A DNA stretch of 64,000 bases from Mesorhizobium escarrei (GCF_935825525.1 NZ_CAKXZT010000168.1:271148-335147), one strand, 5' to 3'; positions 51,863 through 61,518 are shown, numbered from the stretch's first letter. The notes: a model not told the origin generated them from the letters alone. Translations and numbers: made by a program.

Positions 51863-52700
51863 AGAGCACGCGCTGACGCTCGATCCAGAGGAGGCGCGTC
51901 GCGTGCGCCAGGAGCGGCTCGAGCGGATCGGCCGATGGCTGCTGCCGCTGGCGATCATGGTCCTGGCGATCTGGCTGTGGGACCGCATCTGCATCTGGAA
52001 CGACATCCCGAAATATATCCTGCCGCGCCCCGCTGTGGTGCTGCAGACGCTGTTCGACGATGCCGGGTTGCTGTTCTCCTCGCTGCTGGTGACGCTCAGG
52101 ATCACCTTCCTCAGCCTGCTTCTGGCCGTCATCGGCGGCGTCGGGCTGGCGGTGCTGTTCGCGCAATCGAAATGGGTGGAGATGTCGTTCTTCCCTTTCG
52201 CCATCGTCCTGCAGGTGACGCCGATCGTCGCGATCTTTCCGCTGATCAACATCTATGTCGACAACCAGACGACGAAGCTTCTGCTGTGTGCCTGGATCGT
52301 CGCCTTCTTCCCGATCCTGTCCAACACGACGCTCGGCCTCAACTCGGTCGACCGCAATCTGCGCGACATGTTCAGACTTAACGGCGCGACCCGCTGGCAG
52401 CAATTGCGCTACCTGCGCCTGCCGGCGGCGATGCCCTATTTCCTCGGCGGGCTGAAGATCGCCGGCGGCCTGTCGCTGATCGGCGCGGTTGTGGCGGAGT
52501 TCGTCGCCGGGGCCCAGGGACAGTCGTCGGGGCTGGCCTCGCGCATCATCGAGGCCGGCTACCGGCTCAACGCACCGCGGCTGTTCGCGGCGCTGATCCT
52601 GATCTCGTTCACCGGCATTGTGATCTTCCTGGTGCTGTCGCTGATCTCGCATCTGATCCTGCGACGCTGGCACGAGAGTGCGCTGAAGCAGGAGCGGTGA
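51849..52700 (+). CDS. ABC transporter permease
   Basis: A 283-residue permease with six helices. The EAA-type loop is seen in 'FPILSNTTLGLNSVDRNLRD' and 'RLPAAMPYFLGGLKIAGGLS'. It forms the channel of the importer. A RIME-type inverted repeat follows before the amidohydrolase gene, so the operon may be punctuated there. Confidence 0.93.
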   Translation: MTAIEEHALTLDPEEARRVRQERLERIGRWLLPLAIMVLAIWLWDRICIWNDIPKYILPRPAVVLQTLFDDAGLLFSSLLVTLRITFLSLLLAVIGGVGLAVLFAQSKWVEMSFFPFAIVLQVTPIVAIFPLINIYVDNQTTKLLLCAWIVAFFPILSNTTLGLNSVDRNLRDMFRLNGATRWQQLRYLRLPAAMPYFLGGLKIAGGLSLIGAVVAEFVAGAQGQSSGLASRIIEAGYRLNAPRLFAALILISFTGIVIFLVLSLISHLILRRWHESALKQER

Positions 52701-52750
52701 TGGTGCTGTGTGTTCAAGGCAAAAGCTGCCGGTCGTCCATCCCGGCGTTA

Positions 52751-52930
52751 GCGCTGCCCCTCATCGCCCTGCCGGGCACTTCTCCCCGTATAGAGACGGG
52801 GAGAAGGACGCCTTCATCGACGGTTTCGCCAATCACCGGCGTTGCTGAAAGTATGCCACGGTCGCGGCCGGCCCCTTCTCCCCGTCTCTATACGGGGAGA
52901 AGGTGCCGGCAGGCGGATGAGGGGCAGCGA
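52751..52930. repeat. RIME-type inverted pair (copy 2)
   Basis: Two arms in opposite orientation: GCTGCCCCTCATCGCCCTGC followed by CTTCTCCCCGTATAGAGACGG at the left, and CCGTCTCTATACGGGGAGAAG followed by GCAGGCGGATGAGGGGCAGC at the right, with about 65 bases between them. The right arm ends at the ATG of the amidohydrolase gene, so its hairpin must affect that start region. Confidence 0.85.
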
Positions 52931-54243
52931 TGACCTCAGAAATGATCCCCGAGTCCGGCCAATTCGTACTTTCCAACGTCCGGCTTCACGCATCACTGAC
53001 GCCGGGATTCTCCGCTTCCTATGACAGCGATGGGTTTGCGCTCGCCGACATCGCTGTCGCCGACGGCAAAATCTCCAGCATTTCCGCGCGCGGCCAGTCC
53101 AATACACCGGCGGGCGCCGTCGACCTCGGCGGCCGCATCGTCATGCCGTGCTTCGTCGACTGCCACACGCATATCGACAAAGGCCAAATCTGGCCTCGAA
53201 AACCCAATCCCGACGGCACCTTCATGAGCGCGCTGAACGCCACCGGCGCCGACCGTGCTGCCCGCTGGAGCGCCGAGGACGTCGCTCGCCGCATGGATTT
53301 TTCGCTGCGCTGCGCCTACGCGCACGGCACCAGGGCTTTGCGCACCCATCTCGACAGCGTCGCACCGCAGGAAGAGATCTCCTGGCCGGTGTTCGAGGCG
53401 GTACGGGAGAAATGGCGTGGCCGCATCGAGCTGCAGGCCGCCTGCCTGCTCGGCATCGAAGGCGTGCGCGACAAGAAATGGTTCGAAAGCCTGGCCAAAC
53501 GCGTCGCTGCGGCCAACGGCGTGCTTGGCGTCGTCACCTATATGCTGCCGGACCTGGAAGAGCTTCTCGATCGGGTTTTCGCGCAGGCGATCAAGCATGG
53601 CCTCGACCTCGATTTCCATGCCGACGAGACCGACGACATCTCGGCGATCTCGCTGAAGAAGATCGCCGAGGCGGCCCTGTGGAATGGTTTTGAGGGAAAC
53701 ATCCTCGTCGGCCACTGCTGCTCGCTGGCATGCCAGCCCGATCTCGACGTGCTCGACACGCTGGACAAGGTGGCGAAGGCGGGGCTCGCCGTGGTGTCGC
53801 TGCCGATGTGCAATCTCTATCTGCAGGACCGGCGCGGCGACAACACCACGCCGCGCTGGCGTGGCGTGACGCTGCTGCACGAGATGAAGGCGCGCGGCAT
53901 TCCAGTCGCCGTCGCCTCCGACAACACCCGCGATCCGTTCTACGCCTATGGCGATCTCGACATGCTGGAGGTCTATCGCATGGCGACGCGTATCCTGCAT
54001 TTCGATCACCCGGTCGGCGACTGGCCGCAAGCGGTGACTTCGATGCCGGCCAAGGTGATGCGGCTCGACGGTTTCGGCACGCTTGCCGCAGGCGGTAGTG
54101 CCGACTTCGTCGTCTTTAGGGGGCGGAGCTGGACGGAAATGCTGTCGCGGCCCGAATCGGATCGCATCGTGGTGCGTCATGGCCGCGCCATCGAGCGCCA
54201 ATTGCCCGACTATGCCGAACTCGACGATCTGATGGTGCGATGA
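52930..54243 (+). CDS. Cytosine-deaminase-like amidohydrolase
   Basis: A 437-residue amidohydrolase-superfamily protein. The metal site is seen in 'CFVDCHTHIDKGQIWPR' (H79, H81), 'DFHADETDD', 'LVGHCCSLAC' and 'VASDNTRDPFYAYGD'. The overall pattern matches cytosine deaminase (CodA) relatives, which include deaminases of creatinine, isoguanine and other N-heterocycles. It follows the importer genes and its stop overlaps the FAD oxidase start (ATGATG). Confidence 0.88.
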   Translation: MTSEMIPESGQFVLSNVRLHASLTPGFSASYDSDGFALADIAVADGKISSISARGQSNTPAGAVDLGGRIVMPCFVDCHTHIDKGQIWPRKPNPDGTFMSALNATGADRAARWSAEDVARRMDFSLRCAYAHGTRALRTHLDSVAPQEEISWPVFEAVREKWRGRIELQAACLLGIEGVRDKKWFESLAKRVAAANGVLGVVTYMLPDLEELLDRVFAQAIKHGLDLDFHADETDDISAISLKKIAEAALWNGFEGNILVGHCCSLACQPDLDVLDTLDKVAKAGLAVVSLPMCNLYLQDRRGDNTTPRWRGVTLLHEMKARGIPVAVASDNTRDPFYAYGDLDMLEVYRMATRILHFDHPVGDWPQAVTSMPAKVMRLDGFGTLAAGGSADFVVFRGRSWTEMLSRPESDRIVVRHGRAIERQLPDYAELDDLMVR

Positions 54244-55640
54244 TGGATCTGGCTGCGCTCAAACGCGATCTCGACGGTCTGAAGATCGACGATCATCCGG
54301 CGATCGTCCAGCAGAAGAGTCGCGATTTCTACTGGTACAGCCCGGTGCTGAAGCAACAGCTCGACCATGTCACCGGCGACCTGATCGTGACGCCGAAGAC
54401 GGAAGTCGAGGTGGTCCGCGTGCTTGCCGCGTGCCACCGGCATGGCGTTCCGGTGACACCGCGCGGCAGCGGCACCGGCAATTACGGGCAGGCGATGCCC
54501 TTGTCCGGCGGCGTCGTGCTCAATCTCGCCGAGATGAACGCAATCAAGACGATCGCGCCCGGCCGCGTCGTGACCGGTCCCGGTGCCGTCCTCGCCGACA
54601 TTGACAGGGCGACGCGCGCGCATTCCGGCCAGGAGCTTCGGATGTCACCATCGACCTATAATACCGCTTCGATCGGCGGTTTCGTTGCCGGCGGCTCGGG
54701 CGGCATCGGCTCGATCCGCTGGGGCGGGCTGCGCGACCTCGGCAATGTCATTCGGCTTAAGACCGTGACCATGGAGGCAGAGCCTCGCATCATGGATCTT
54801 AGCGGCGAGGAGGTGCTGAAGGTGATGCATGCCTACGGCACCAACGGCATCATCACCGAGGTCGAGATGCCGCTGACCGCATCCTACGACTGGATCGATG
54901 TCATCGTCGGCTTCGACGAGTTCATGGATGCGGCCGGCTTCGGCAACGATCTCGCCATTCAGGACGGCATTCTGGTGAAGCTGATCACGCCGATCGCCGC
55001 GCCGATCCCTTACGATTATTTCAAGCGGCACAAGAAGTACTTCCGGCGCGAGCAAAGCATCGTCGTTTGCATGATCGCGCCGCATGCGATGGACGCCTTT
55101 GTCGCCCTCACGGCGCGCAGCAAGGGCGAGATCGTCTTTCGCGCCGACAAGGAGGCCGATCTTAGGGGTTTGCCGCCGGCCTATGAGCTGACCTGGAACC
55201 ATACGACGCTACGTGCCATCAGGGTCGACCCTGATATTACCTATCTGCAGACCCGCTATCCCTCGCCGGATCACCTCGCTTACGTCAAGGCGATGATCGA
55301 CCGCTTCGGCGACGAGGTGCCGGTTCATCTCGAATTCATCCGCTTCGACGGGGCGATCGGCGTCGCCGGGCTGCCGCTGGTCCGCTTCACTACGGCCGAG
55401 CGCCTCGACGAGATCATCCGCATCCATGAAGACAATGGCTGCTGGGTCTTCAATCCGCACCGCTACACGCTGGAAGAGGGCGGTATGAAGCAGACGGACG
55501 AGGTGCAACTCGCCTTCAAGCGCGAGACCGATCCGCAAGGGCTGCTCAATCCCGGCAAGATGATCGCCTGGGAAAACCCGGACTACGACTATCGCTCGGG
55601 CAAGTCGTTCCTGTTCAAGGGGTTGCAGAAGGCGGGGTGA
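54240..55640 (+). CDS. FAD-binding oxidase (GlcD/D-lactate dehydrogenase type)
   Basis: A 466-residue PCMH-type flavoprotein. The FAD-binding stretch is 'VTPRGSGTGNYGQAMPLSGG' followed by 'IGGFVAGGSGGIGSIRWGGL'; the C-terminus has 'EGGMKQTDEVQLAFKRETDP' and 'GLLNPGKM'. Substrates in the family are 2-hydroxy acids and various alcohols or amines. It overlaps the amidohydrolase upstream and the first quinone-reductase gene downstream, so it should act in the same pathway. Confidence 0.88.
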   Translation: MMDLAALKRDLDGLKIDDHPAIVQQKSRDFYWYSPVLKQQLDHVTGDLIVTPKTEVEVVRVLAACHRHGVPVTPRGSGTGNYGQAMPLSGGVVLNLAEMNAIKTIAPGRVVTGPGAVLADIDRATRAHSGQELRMSPSTYNTASIGGFVAGGSGGIGSIRWGGLRDLGNVIRLKTVTMEAEPRIMDLSGEEVLKVMHAYGTNGIITEVEMPLTASYDWIDVIVGFDEFMDAAGFGNDLAIQDGILVKLITPIAAPIPYDYFKRHKKYFRREQSIVVCMIAPHAMDAFVALTARSKGEIVFRADKEADLRGLPPAYELTWNHTTLRAIRVDPDITYLQTRYPSPDHLAYVKAMIDRFGDEVPVHLEFIRFDGAIGVAGLPLVRFTTAERLDEIIRIHEDNGCWVFNPHRYTLEEGGMKQTDEVQLAFKRETDPQGLLNPGKMIAWENPDYDYRSGKSFLFKGLQKAG

Positions 55641-56221
55641 TGAACGTGCTCGTGCTCTATGCCCATCCGGTCGAAACCAGTTTCAATGCCGGTTTGCACC
55701 GGACGATCCTCGAGCGGCTGACGGCCGCCGGCCACGGCGTCGACGACTGCGATCTCTATGCCGAGAATTTCGATCCGCGGCTGACGCTGGCCGAGCGGCT
55801 CGGTTATCACGACGAGCGCGGCGCCGGTGATCCGGCAGCGCCCTATGTCGAGCGCCTGCTGAGGGCAGAGGCGCTGGTGCTGTCGTTTCCGGTGTGGAAC
55901 TACGGCTATCCGGCCATCCTGAAAGGCTTTTTCGACCGCGTCTTCCTGCCCGGCGTGTCGTTCAAGCTGGTCAATGGCAAGGTGCAGCCTTCGCTGCACA
56001 ACATCCGCAAGCTGGCGGCGGTAACCACCTATGGCGGCAGCCGGCTCCAGGCCATGCTGATGGGCGACCCGCCGCGCAAGCTGGTCAAGCGCGTGTTGCG
56101 CGCCACGGTCAAGCCAGGTGCCTCCGTGTCCTATCTCGCGCATTATTCGATGAACCTGTCGACCGATGAAACGCGCAAGAGATTCATGGCGAAAGTCGCC
56201 GCCAGCATGGATGCCTTCTGA
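55640..56221 (+). CDS. NAD(P)H:quinone oxidoreductase-like flavodoxin (first of two)
   Basis: A 193-residue flavodoxin-fold protein of the NQO1/MdaB type. It starts 'MNVLVLYAHPVETSFNAGLH', has 'LSFPVWNYGYPAILKGFFDR' for FMN binding and 'AAVTTYGGSRLQAMLMGD'. A GTG three bases upstream is also possible. It overlaps both neighbours by one or a few bases. It and the next gene are clear paralogs. Confidence 0.88.
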   Translation: MNVLVLYAHPVETSFNAGLHRTILERLTAAGHGVDDCDLYAENFDPRLTLAERLGYHDERGAGDPAAPYVERLLRAEALVLSFPVWNYGYPAILKGFFDRVFLPGVSFKLVNGKVQPSLHNIRKLAAVTTYGGSRLQAMLMGDPPRKLVKRVLRATVKPGASVSYLAHYSMNLSTDETRKRFMAKVAASMDAF

Positions 56222-56808
56222 TGCGGGTCCTGGTGGTTTATTGCCATCCGGTTCCGGAAAGCTTTTGCGCCGCGATCCGGGATAGTGCCATCGAGGTGCT
56301 GAAGGCGAGAGGCTGGGAGGTGCGGCTGCTCGACCTCTATGCGGAAAATTTCGATCCGGTCATGGGCTGCGACGAGCGACGCTCCTATAATGAGCACGCC
56401 CCGCAGGATCTGGCGCTCAAGTCGCATATCGAAAATCTCAACTGGGCCCAGGCAATCCTCTTCATCTATCCGACATGGTGGTACGGGTTGCCGGCAATGC
56501 TGAAGGGCTGGCTCGACCGGGTCTGGGCGACCGACGTCGCCTTCCGACTGCCGGCCGGCAAGGGACGGATCCAGTCGCTGATGAGGCATGTGACGAAGAT
56601 CGGGGTGATCACGACCTGCGGCGCACCGACCTGGTGGAGCGTCGTCGTCGGCCAGCCGGGACGCAAGACAATCCTGCGCGGCATGCGGGCGCTCTGCGCC
56701 ACCCGCTGCAGGACGTTCTTTCTGGCGCACTACCTGATGGATGCGTCGACACCAAAGACGAGGGCGGCGTTTCTGGAGAAAGTGCGAATGAAGTTGGCAC
56801 GGTTTTGA
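56221..56808 (+). CDS. NAD(P)H:quinone oxidoreductase-like flavodoxin (second of two)
   Basis: A 195-residue paralog of the preceding protein: 'MRVLVVYCHPVPESFCAAIR', 'FIYPTWWYGLPAMLKGWLDR' and 'IGVITTCGAPTWWSVVVGQPG'. The two share the motif 'DLYAENFDP'. A tandem pair could form a heterodimer or reduce different products of the FAD oxidase. It ends the operon; a RIME-type element follows. Confidence 0.88.
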   Translation: MRVLVVYCHPVPESFCAAIRDSAIEVLKARGWEVRLLDLYAENFDPVMGCDERRSYNEHAPQDLALKSHIENLNWAQAILFIYPTWWYGLPAMLKGWLDRVWATDVAFRLPAGKGRIQSLMRHVTKIGVITTCGAPTWWSVVVGQPGRKTILRGMRALCATRCRTFFLAHYLMDASTPKTRAAFLEKVRMKLARF

Positions 56809-56820
56809 TAGATGAGCGTC

Positions 56821-56943
56821 CTCTCCCCGTTCACGGGGAGAAGATGCCGGCAGGCAGATGAGGGGCAGCGTCAAGCTTGCAAAACTTGTGCCGCCCCTCA
56901 TCCGGCCCTTCGGGCCACCTTCTCCCCGTAAACGGGGCGAAGG
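56821..56943. repeat. RIME-type mosaic palindromic element (copy 3)
   Basis: Nearly the same as the copy at 10242-10363: CTCTCCCCGTTCACGGGGAG, AGATGCCGGCAGGCAGATGA, CCCCTCATCCGGCCCTTCGG and CTTCTCCCCGTAAACGGGG. It lies between the ends of two convergent operons, where it could work as a terminator in both directions. Confidence 0.85.
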
Positions 56944-56951
56944 GAAAAGAG

Positions 56952-59441
56952 CTACATCCGCACCCGTTCCGCCTTCGGATCATACATCGGCTTCAGCGAC
57001 ACTTCCGCGGCGAAGCGCTCGCCGGCGATCTCGATCTCGTAGGAAGACGACAGCACATCCGCCTCGCTCTCGCCCTGGCAAGGCACGTATCCGAGCCCAA
57101 TGGCGCCGCCGAGATGATGGCCGTAATTGCCCGAGGTGATCGGGCCGACAATCTTGCCGTCGCGCAGGATCGCCTCGTTGTGGAAGAGCAGCGGTTGCGT
57201 GTCTTTCAGGCGGAATTGCACCAGCCGCCGGTTCAATCCTGTTTGCTTTTTTCTCAGCACGGCATCGCGCCCAAGAAAATCGCCCTTGGCAGTCTTCACT
57301 GCGAATCCAAGGCCTGCCTCCAGCACATTGTCCTCGTCGGTGATGTCGTGGCCGAAATGCCGGAAGGCCTTCTCGATGCGGCAGGAATCCAGCGTGTGCA
57401 GGCCGCAAAGTTTTAGGCCGACATCGGCGCCGGCCTCCGCAATCGCCTCGAACACGTGTGCTGCCTGGTCGGTCGAGACATAAAGCTCCCAGCCCAGTTC
57501 GCCGACATAGGTCACCCGATGGGCGCGGGCCAGCCCCATGCCGATTTCGATCTCCTGGAACGTCCCGAACGGATTGCTTTCGTTGGAGAAATCGTTCGGG
57601 CTCAGCTTTTGAATCAGCTTCCTCGAATCCGGGCCCATCAGGCAGAGCACGGCCTCGGCAGCGGTGACATCGGTGATGACGACGAATTCATCGGCGAGAT
57701 GCTTGCGCAGCCACGCGAGATCACGCTGCAGCGTCGCCCCGGGCACGACCAGGAAGTAAGCCGTTTCAGACAGCCGTGAGACGGTGAGGTCGCTCTCGAT
57801 GCCACCGCGCTGGTTGAGCATCTGGGTGTAGACGATCTTGCCCGGCGCCACGTCCATGTCGTTGGCGCAGAGTTTCTGCATGAAAGCGCAGGCATCGCGG
57901 CCCTCGACACGGATCTTGCCGAACGAGGTCATGTCGAACAGGCCGACGCCGTTGCGGACCGCCAGATGTTCGTCGCGCTGGTTGTCGAACCAGTTCTGCC
58001 GTTTCCAGGAATAGCGGTACTCGCGCTCCTGGTCCTCACGCGCGAACCAGTTGGCCCGCTCCCAGCCGGCAACCTCGCCGAACACCGCGCCGCGTGCCTT
58101 CAGATGTTCATGGAGCGGGGAGCGCCTGACGTTCCGAGAGGTCGCCATCTGCCGGTAGGGAAAATGGTCGGCATAGAGCAGGCCGAGCGTCTCGGAGACT
58201 CGCTCTCTGAGATAGCGGCGGTTCTTCTGGAACGGCTGGGCGCGGCGGATGTCGACCTCCCACAGGTCGAAGGGTGGTTCGCCATCATTGATCCATTGCG
58301 CCAGCGCCATGCCGGCGCCGCCTGAGGAGACGATGCCGATGGAGTTATAGCCGGTCGCCATCCAGTAGCCGGATAGCTCGGGCGCCTCGCCGAGATAATA
58401 GCGATCGTCAGGCGTAAAACTCTCGGGTCCGTTGAAGAATGTGTGGATGCCGGCGCTGGCCAGCATCGGCATGCGGTTGACGCCCATTTCGAGGATCGGC
58501 TCGAAATGCTCAAAATCCTCGGGCAACTGATCGAAACAGAAATCTTCGCTTATGCCGTCCATGCCCCACGGCTTGGCCACCGGCTCGAAGGCACCGAGCA
58601 TCATCTTGCCGGCGTCTTCCTTGTAGTAGGCGCATTCGTCCGGCACACGCAGCACAGGCAGCCGGGTCAGGCCGGGGATCGGCTCGGTGACGAGATAAAA
58701 ATGTTCGCAGGCATGCAGCGGGATGGTGACGCCGTTCTGGGCGCCAAGCTCGCGTGCCCACATGCCGGCGCAATTGACGACGATGTCGGCCTCGATCATG
58801 CCTTGCTCGTCGCCCTGCATCCAGGAAACCCCGGTGACGCGGCCATCCCTGGTGTGAACCTTGGTGACCTTCACATTCTCGATGATCGTCGCACCGCGCT
58901 GGCGCGCACCCTTGGCCAGCGCCATGGCGATATTGGCCGGGTCGCATTGGCCGTCGAGCGGCAGATGCACGGCGCCGACCACATCCGAAACGTTGAGATG
59001 CGGGTACATCTCCTTGACTTCGTTTGGCGAAATCTCACGCACGTCGATATCGAAGGCGCGGGCGAGCGACGCCTGCCTATAAATCTCGTGCTTGCGTTCC
59101 TCGGTCAGCGCCACAGTGATCGAACCGACTTGGCGCATGCCGGTGCCGACATCGGTCTCGGCCTCCAGCTTGACGTAGAGGTCGGCCGAATATTTCGCCA
59201 GCCGCGTCATGTTCTGCGAGCCGCGCAACTGGCCGATCAGGCCGGCGGCATGCCATGTCGTGCCCGATGTCAGCTGCTTGCGCTCGAGCAGCACGATGTC
59301 GGTCCAGCCGAGCTTGGCCAGATGATAGGCGACGGAGCAGCCTGAAACACCGCCGCCGATGATGACGGCCCTTGCTTTGGGAGGAATGGTTTTGGCCGGA
59401 ACGGTTTTAGCCAGAACGGTTTTGGGGGACGGGGCGGTCAT
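56952..59441 (-). CDS. Dimethylglycine/sarcosine dehydrogenase-type flavoprotein (DMGDH family)
   Basis: An 829-residue two-part enzyme. The N-terminal DAO-type FAD domain has 'VIIGGGVSGCSVAYHLAKLG' (residues 26-45) and 'LTSGTTWHAAGL', whose H64 is where DMGDH attaches FAD covalently. The C-terminal half (from about residue 440) is an aminomethyltransferase (GcvT) domain that passes the formaldehyde unit to tetrahydrofolate. The first 24 residues are an unusual repeated linker (KTVLAKTVPAKTIPPK). It oxidatively demethylates N-methyl amino acids. A paralog lies at 61515-63968, with an aminotransferase and a methyltransferase between. Confidence 0.9.
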   Translation of the reverse strand: MTAPSPKTVLAKTVPAKTIPPKARAVIIGGGVSGCSVAYHLAKLGWTDIVLLERKQLTSGTTWHAAGLIGQLRGSQNMTRLAKYSADLYVKLEAETDVGTGMRQVGSITVALTEERKHEIYRQASLARAFDIDVREISPNEVKEMYPHLNVSDVVGAVHLPLDGQCDPANIAMALAKGARQRGATIIENVKVTKVHTRDGRVTGVSWMQGDEQGMIEADIVVNCAGMWARELGAQNGVTIPLHACEHFYLVTEPIPGLTRLPVLRVPDECAYYKEDAGKMMLGAFEPVAKPWGMDGISEDFCFDQLPEDFEHFEPILEMGVNRMPMLASAGIHTFFNGPESFTPDDRYYLGEAPELSGYWMATGYNSIGIVSSGGAGMALAQWINDGEPPFDLWEVDIRRAQPFQKNRRYLRERVSETLGLLYADHFPYRQMATSRNVRRSPLHEHLKARGAVFGEVAGWERANWFAREDQEREYRYSWKRQNWFDNQRDEHLAVRNGVGLFDMTSFGKIRVEGRDACAFMQKLCANDMDVAPGKIVYTQMLNQRGGIESDLTVSRLSETAYFLVVPGATLQRDLAWLRKHLADEFVVITDVTAAEAVLCLMGPDSRKLIQKLSPNDFSNESNPFGTFQEIEIGMGLARAHRVTYVGELGWELYVSTDQAAHVFEAIAEAGADVGLKLCGLHTLDSCRIEKAFRHFGHDITDEDNVLEAGLGFAVKTAKGDFLGRDAVLRKKQTGLNRRLVQFRLKDTQPLLFHNEAILRDGKIVGPITSGNYGHHLGGAIGLGYVPCQGESEADVLSSSYEIEIAGERFAAEVSLKPMYDPKAERVRM

Positions 59442-60619
59442 GCGGCCTCACGGCGGTAGCTGGTCGCAAAGCGGCGCAAGCGAAGGGTTGCTTCCAGAAG
59501 CACCACCTCGGGCTGGCAGAGGCTGACGCGAATATGGCCGGCGGCGGCTTCGCCGAAGCTCGAGCCTGGCATGACGCTGACTTTTTCCTTGTCCAGGAAA
59601 GCCCAGGCGAATTTCTCGTCGTCCGGCTCGAGAGCAGATATGTCGAGCATGACATACATGCCGCCTTCGGAGCCGCGCACGGTGATGTTGTTCATGCCGC
59701 GCATGGCGTCGAGGACGACGCTGCGCCTTGCGGCATAGCGTTCGGCGATCTCCTTGACGCCGTAGCCGTTTTCGAGCGCCTCGGCGCAAGCGAGGCTGAT
59801 GAAGGCCGGCAGGCCGTAGGTGGTCACCAGATTGAGGCTGGTCAGCAGCGAGATCATCTGTTCGGGCCCGGTCAGCCAGCCCATCCGCCAGCCGGTCATG
59901 CCGTGGCTCTTCGACATGGAATTGATGACTAGCGTGCGTTCCGCCATGCCGGGCAGCGATCGCGGCGAGACGTGCTCGCCGCCGCCCAGCGTCCAATAGA
60001 CCTCGTCCGACAGCAGCCAGAGGTCATGCTCCCGGCAGATCTGCGCCAGCTCCTCCAGCCGCTGGCGCGAATAGACGGCACCCGTCGGGTTGTTCGGCGT
60101 GTTGATCAGGATGGCGCGGGTGTTCGGCCGAAGTGCGGCGCGAATGTCGGCGGCGCGCGGCTGAAAACCATCCTCGGCGGGCGTTTCGACCACGGTGAAA
60201 TCGGCGCCGGCTGCACTGAACGTGTTGGGATAGGTCGCGTAATAGGGCGCGACCACGATGGCGTGGTCGCCCTGGTCGAGAACGGCTTGCACCGCCGCGT
60301 AAAGTGCAGCCTGACCGCCCGGTGTGGCGATAACCTGATCCGGGTTGGTCGTAACGCCGGTGCACGCAGTCGAGGCCGCCGCCATGGCCTTGCGCAGGCG
60401 CGGAATGCCGGGAAGCGGTGTGTAGTGGTGATTGCTGGCGCGAACCGCGGTCACGCAGGCTTCGATGGTTTCCGTTGGCGTATCGAAATCATGATCGCCG
60501 ACCGACAGCATGATGATGTCCTCGCCGGCCTCCTTGCGTGTCCAGGCGGCGAAATGAACCTCCCAGCCATCCTTGCCGGAAGGCACGATGCCGGAAATGC
60601 GCGATGACGGTCTGGGCAT
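59438..60619 (-). CDS. PLP-dependent aminotransferase (class I/II)
   Basis: A 393-residue fold-type I aminotransferase. The PLP lysine is K237 in 'INSMSKSHGMTGWRMGW'; 'INTPNNPTGAVYSRQRL' and 'LLSDEVYWTL' hold the conserved Asn and Asp. It resembles aspartate/arginine-pyruvate type enzymes. Its stop overlaps the start of the DMGDH-family gene downstream (ATGA), and its start meets the stop of the homocysteine methyltransferase gene, so the four genes form one operon. Confidence 0.9.
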   Translation of the reverse strand: MPRPSSRISGIVPSGKDGWEVHFAAWTRKEAGEDIIMLSVGDHDFDTPTETIEACVTAVRASNHHYTPLPGIPRLRKAMAAASTACTGVTTNPDQVIATPGGQAALYAAVQAVLDQGDHAIVVAPYYATYPNTFSAAGADFTVVETPAEDGFQPRAADIRAALRPNTRAILINTPNNPTGAVYSRQRLEELAQICREHDLWLLSDEVYWTLGGGEHVSPRSLPGMAERTLVINSMSKSHGMTGWRMGWLTGPEQMISLLTSLNLVTTYGLPAFISLACAEALENGYGVKEIAERYAARRSVVLDAMRGMNNITVRGSEGGMYVMLDISALEPDDEKFAWAFLDKEKVSVMPGSSFGEAAAGHIRVSLCQPEVVLLEATLRLRRFATSYRREAA

Positions 60620-61518
60620 TATGCTACTCCCGAAATTTCGTAGCCGGCTTGTTCGAGCCGGTCGCGCAGGGCGGCGATATGGGGCGGCCCGACTTCGCAG
60701 CAGCCGCCGACGATGTCAGCGCCGGCCTCGACCCAGCCGACCGCCTGGTGGGCATAGGCGTCCGGATCAAGGTCGTGGCGGGCGTGCAGCACTTCCACTG
60801 TGCCGCCATGCTTGAGCGCCTCGACCGAGGTGAAGCCGTTGGCATAGGCGCCAACCGGCCCGCCGAGGCCGATCATTTCGGGCAGCGCTGCAGCAATCGC
60901 TTCGGGCCGGCAGCAATTGATCAGTCTAGCTGCGACCGGCAGCCCGTCGAGAGCGCTCGACGCGGCAGCAATGGCTTCGCCGCTGCGCAGCCGTGGTTCG
61001 CCGTGATCGGCGAGCGTCCACGACACCCACACCGGCTTGCCGCTTTCCGACGCGGCGGTGACAGCCGCGCGCGCCTCTTCGGCCGACGCCATGGTCTCGC
61101 ACAGGAACAGATCGACGCCGTCAGCCTGCTCGGCAACGATGGTGCGGTAGATGTCGAGCGTATCCGGGAAGGATATCGTCAGTGCCGGCGCGTAGCTGCC
61201 GAACAGCGGCGACAGGCAGCCGGCGATTGCCGCGTCTCCGGCCTGGTCGCGAGCTTGCCTTGCCAGTTCTATGCCGCGCTTCTGCAGCGGCTTGAACAGC
61301 TCTTCCGCGCCCTCGCGCGCAAGACGCTCGGGCGTTGCGGAATAGGTGTTGATGGTGATGACGCGAGCGCCGGCCCGGATGAACTCCGCATGCAGGTCGC
61401 GCACCAGATCCGGTTCGTCGATCAGCACCCTGGCCGACCATAGCGGCGTCGGTTCGGAGCTGCTGCGGCGGACCAGCTCCTGGCCCATGCCGCCATCGGT
61501 GAGAATGACAGTCTTCAC
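60619..61518 (-). CDS. Homocysteine S-methyltransferase-family protein
   Basis: A 299-residue zinc-dependent methyltransferase of the BHMT/MmuM family. Zinc ligands are visible in 'ARLINCCRPEAI' and 'DIVGGCCEVGPPHI'; the N-terminus is 'TVILTDGGMGQELVRR'. It would move a methyl group, perhaps from a methylated amine such as a betaine, to homocysteine. The GTG at 61518 overlaps the stop of the upstream DMGDH-family gene (GTGA), so I prefer it to the longer frame that begins at 61548 inside that gene. Confidence 0.88.
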   Translation of the reverse strand: MKTVILTDGGMGQELVRRSSSEPTPLWSARVLIDEPDLVRDLHAEFIRAGARVITINTYSATPERLAREGAEELFKPLQKRGIELARQARDQAGDAAIAGCLSPLFGSYAPALTISFPDTLDIYRTIVAEQADGVDLFLCETMASAEEARAAVTAASESGKPVWVSWTLADHGEPRLRSGEAIAAASSALDGLPVAARLINCCRPEAIAAALPEMIGLGGPVGAYANGFTSVEALKHGGTVEVLHARHDLDPDAYAHQAVGWVEAGADIVGGCCEVGPPHIAALRDRLEQAGYEISGVA

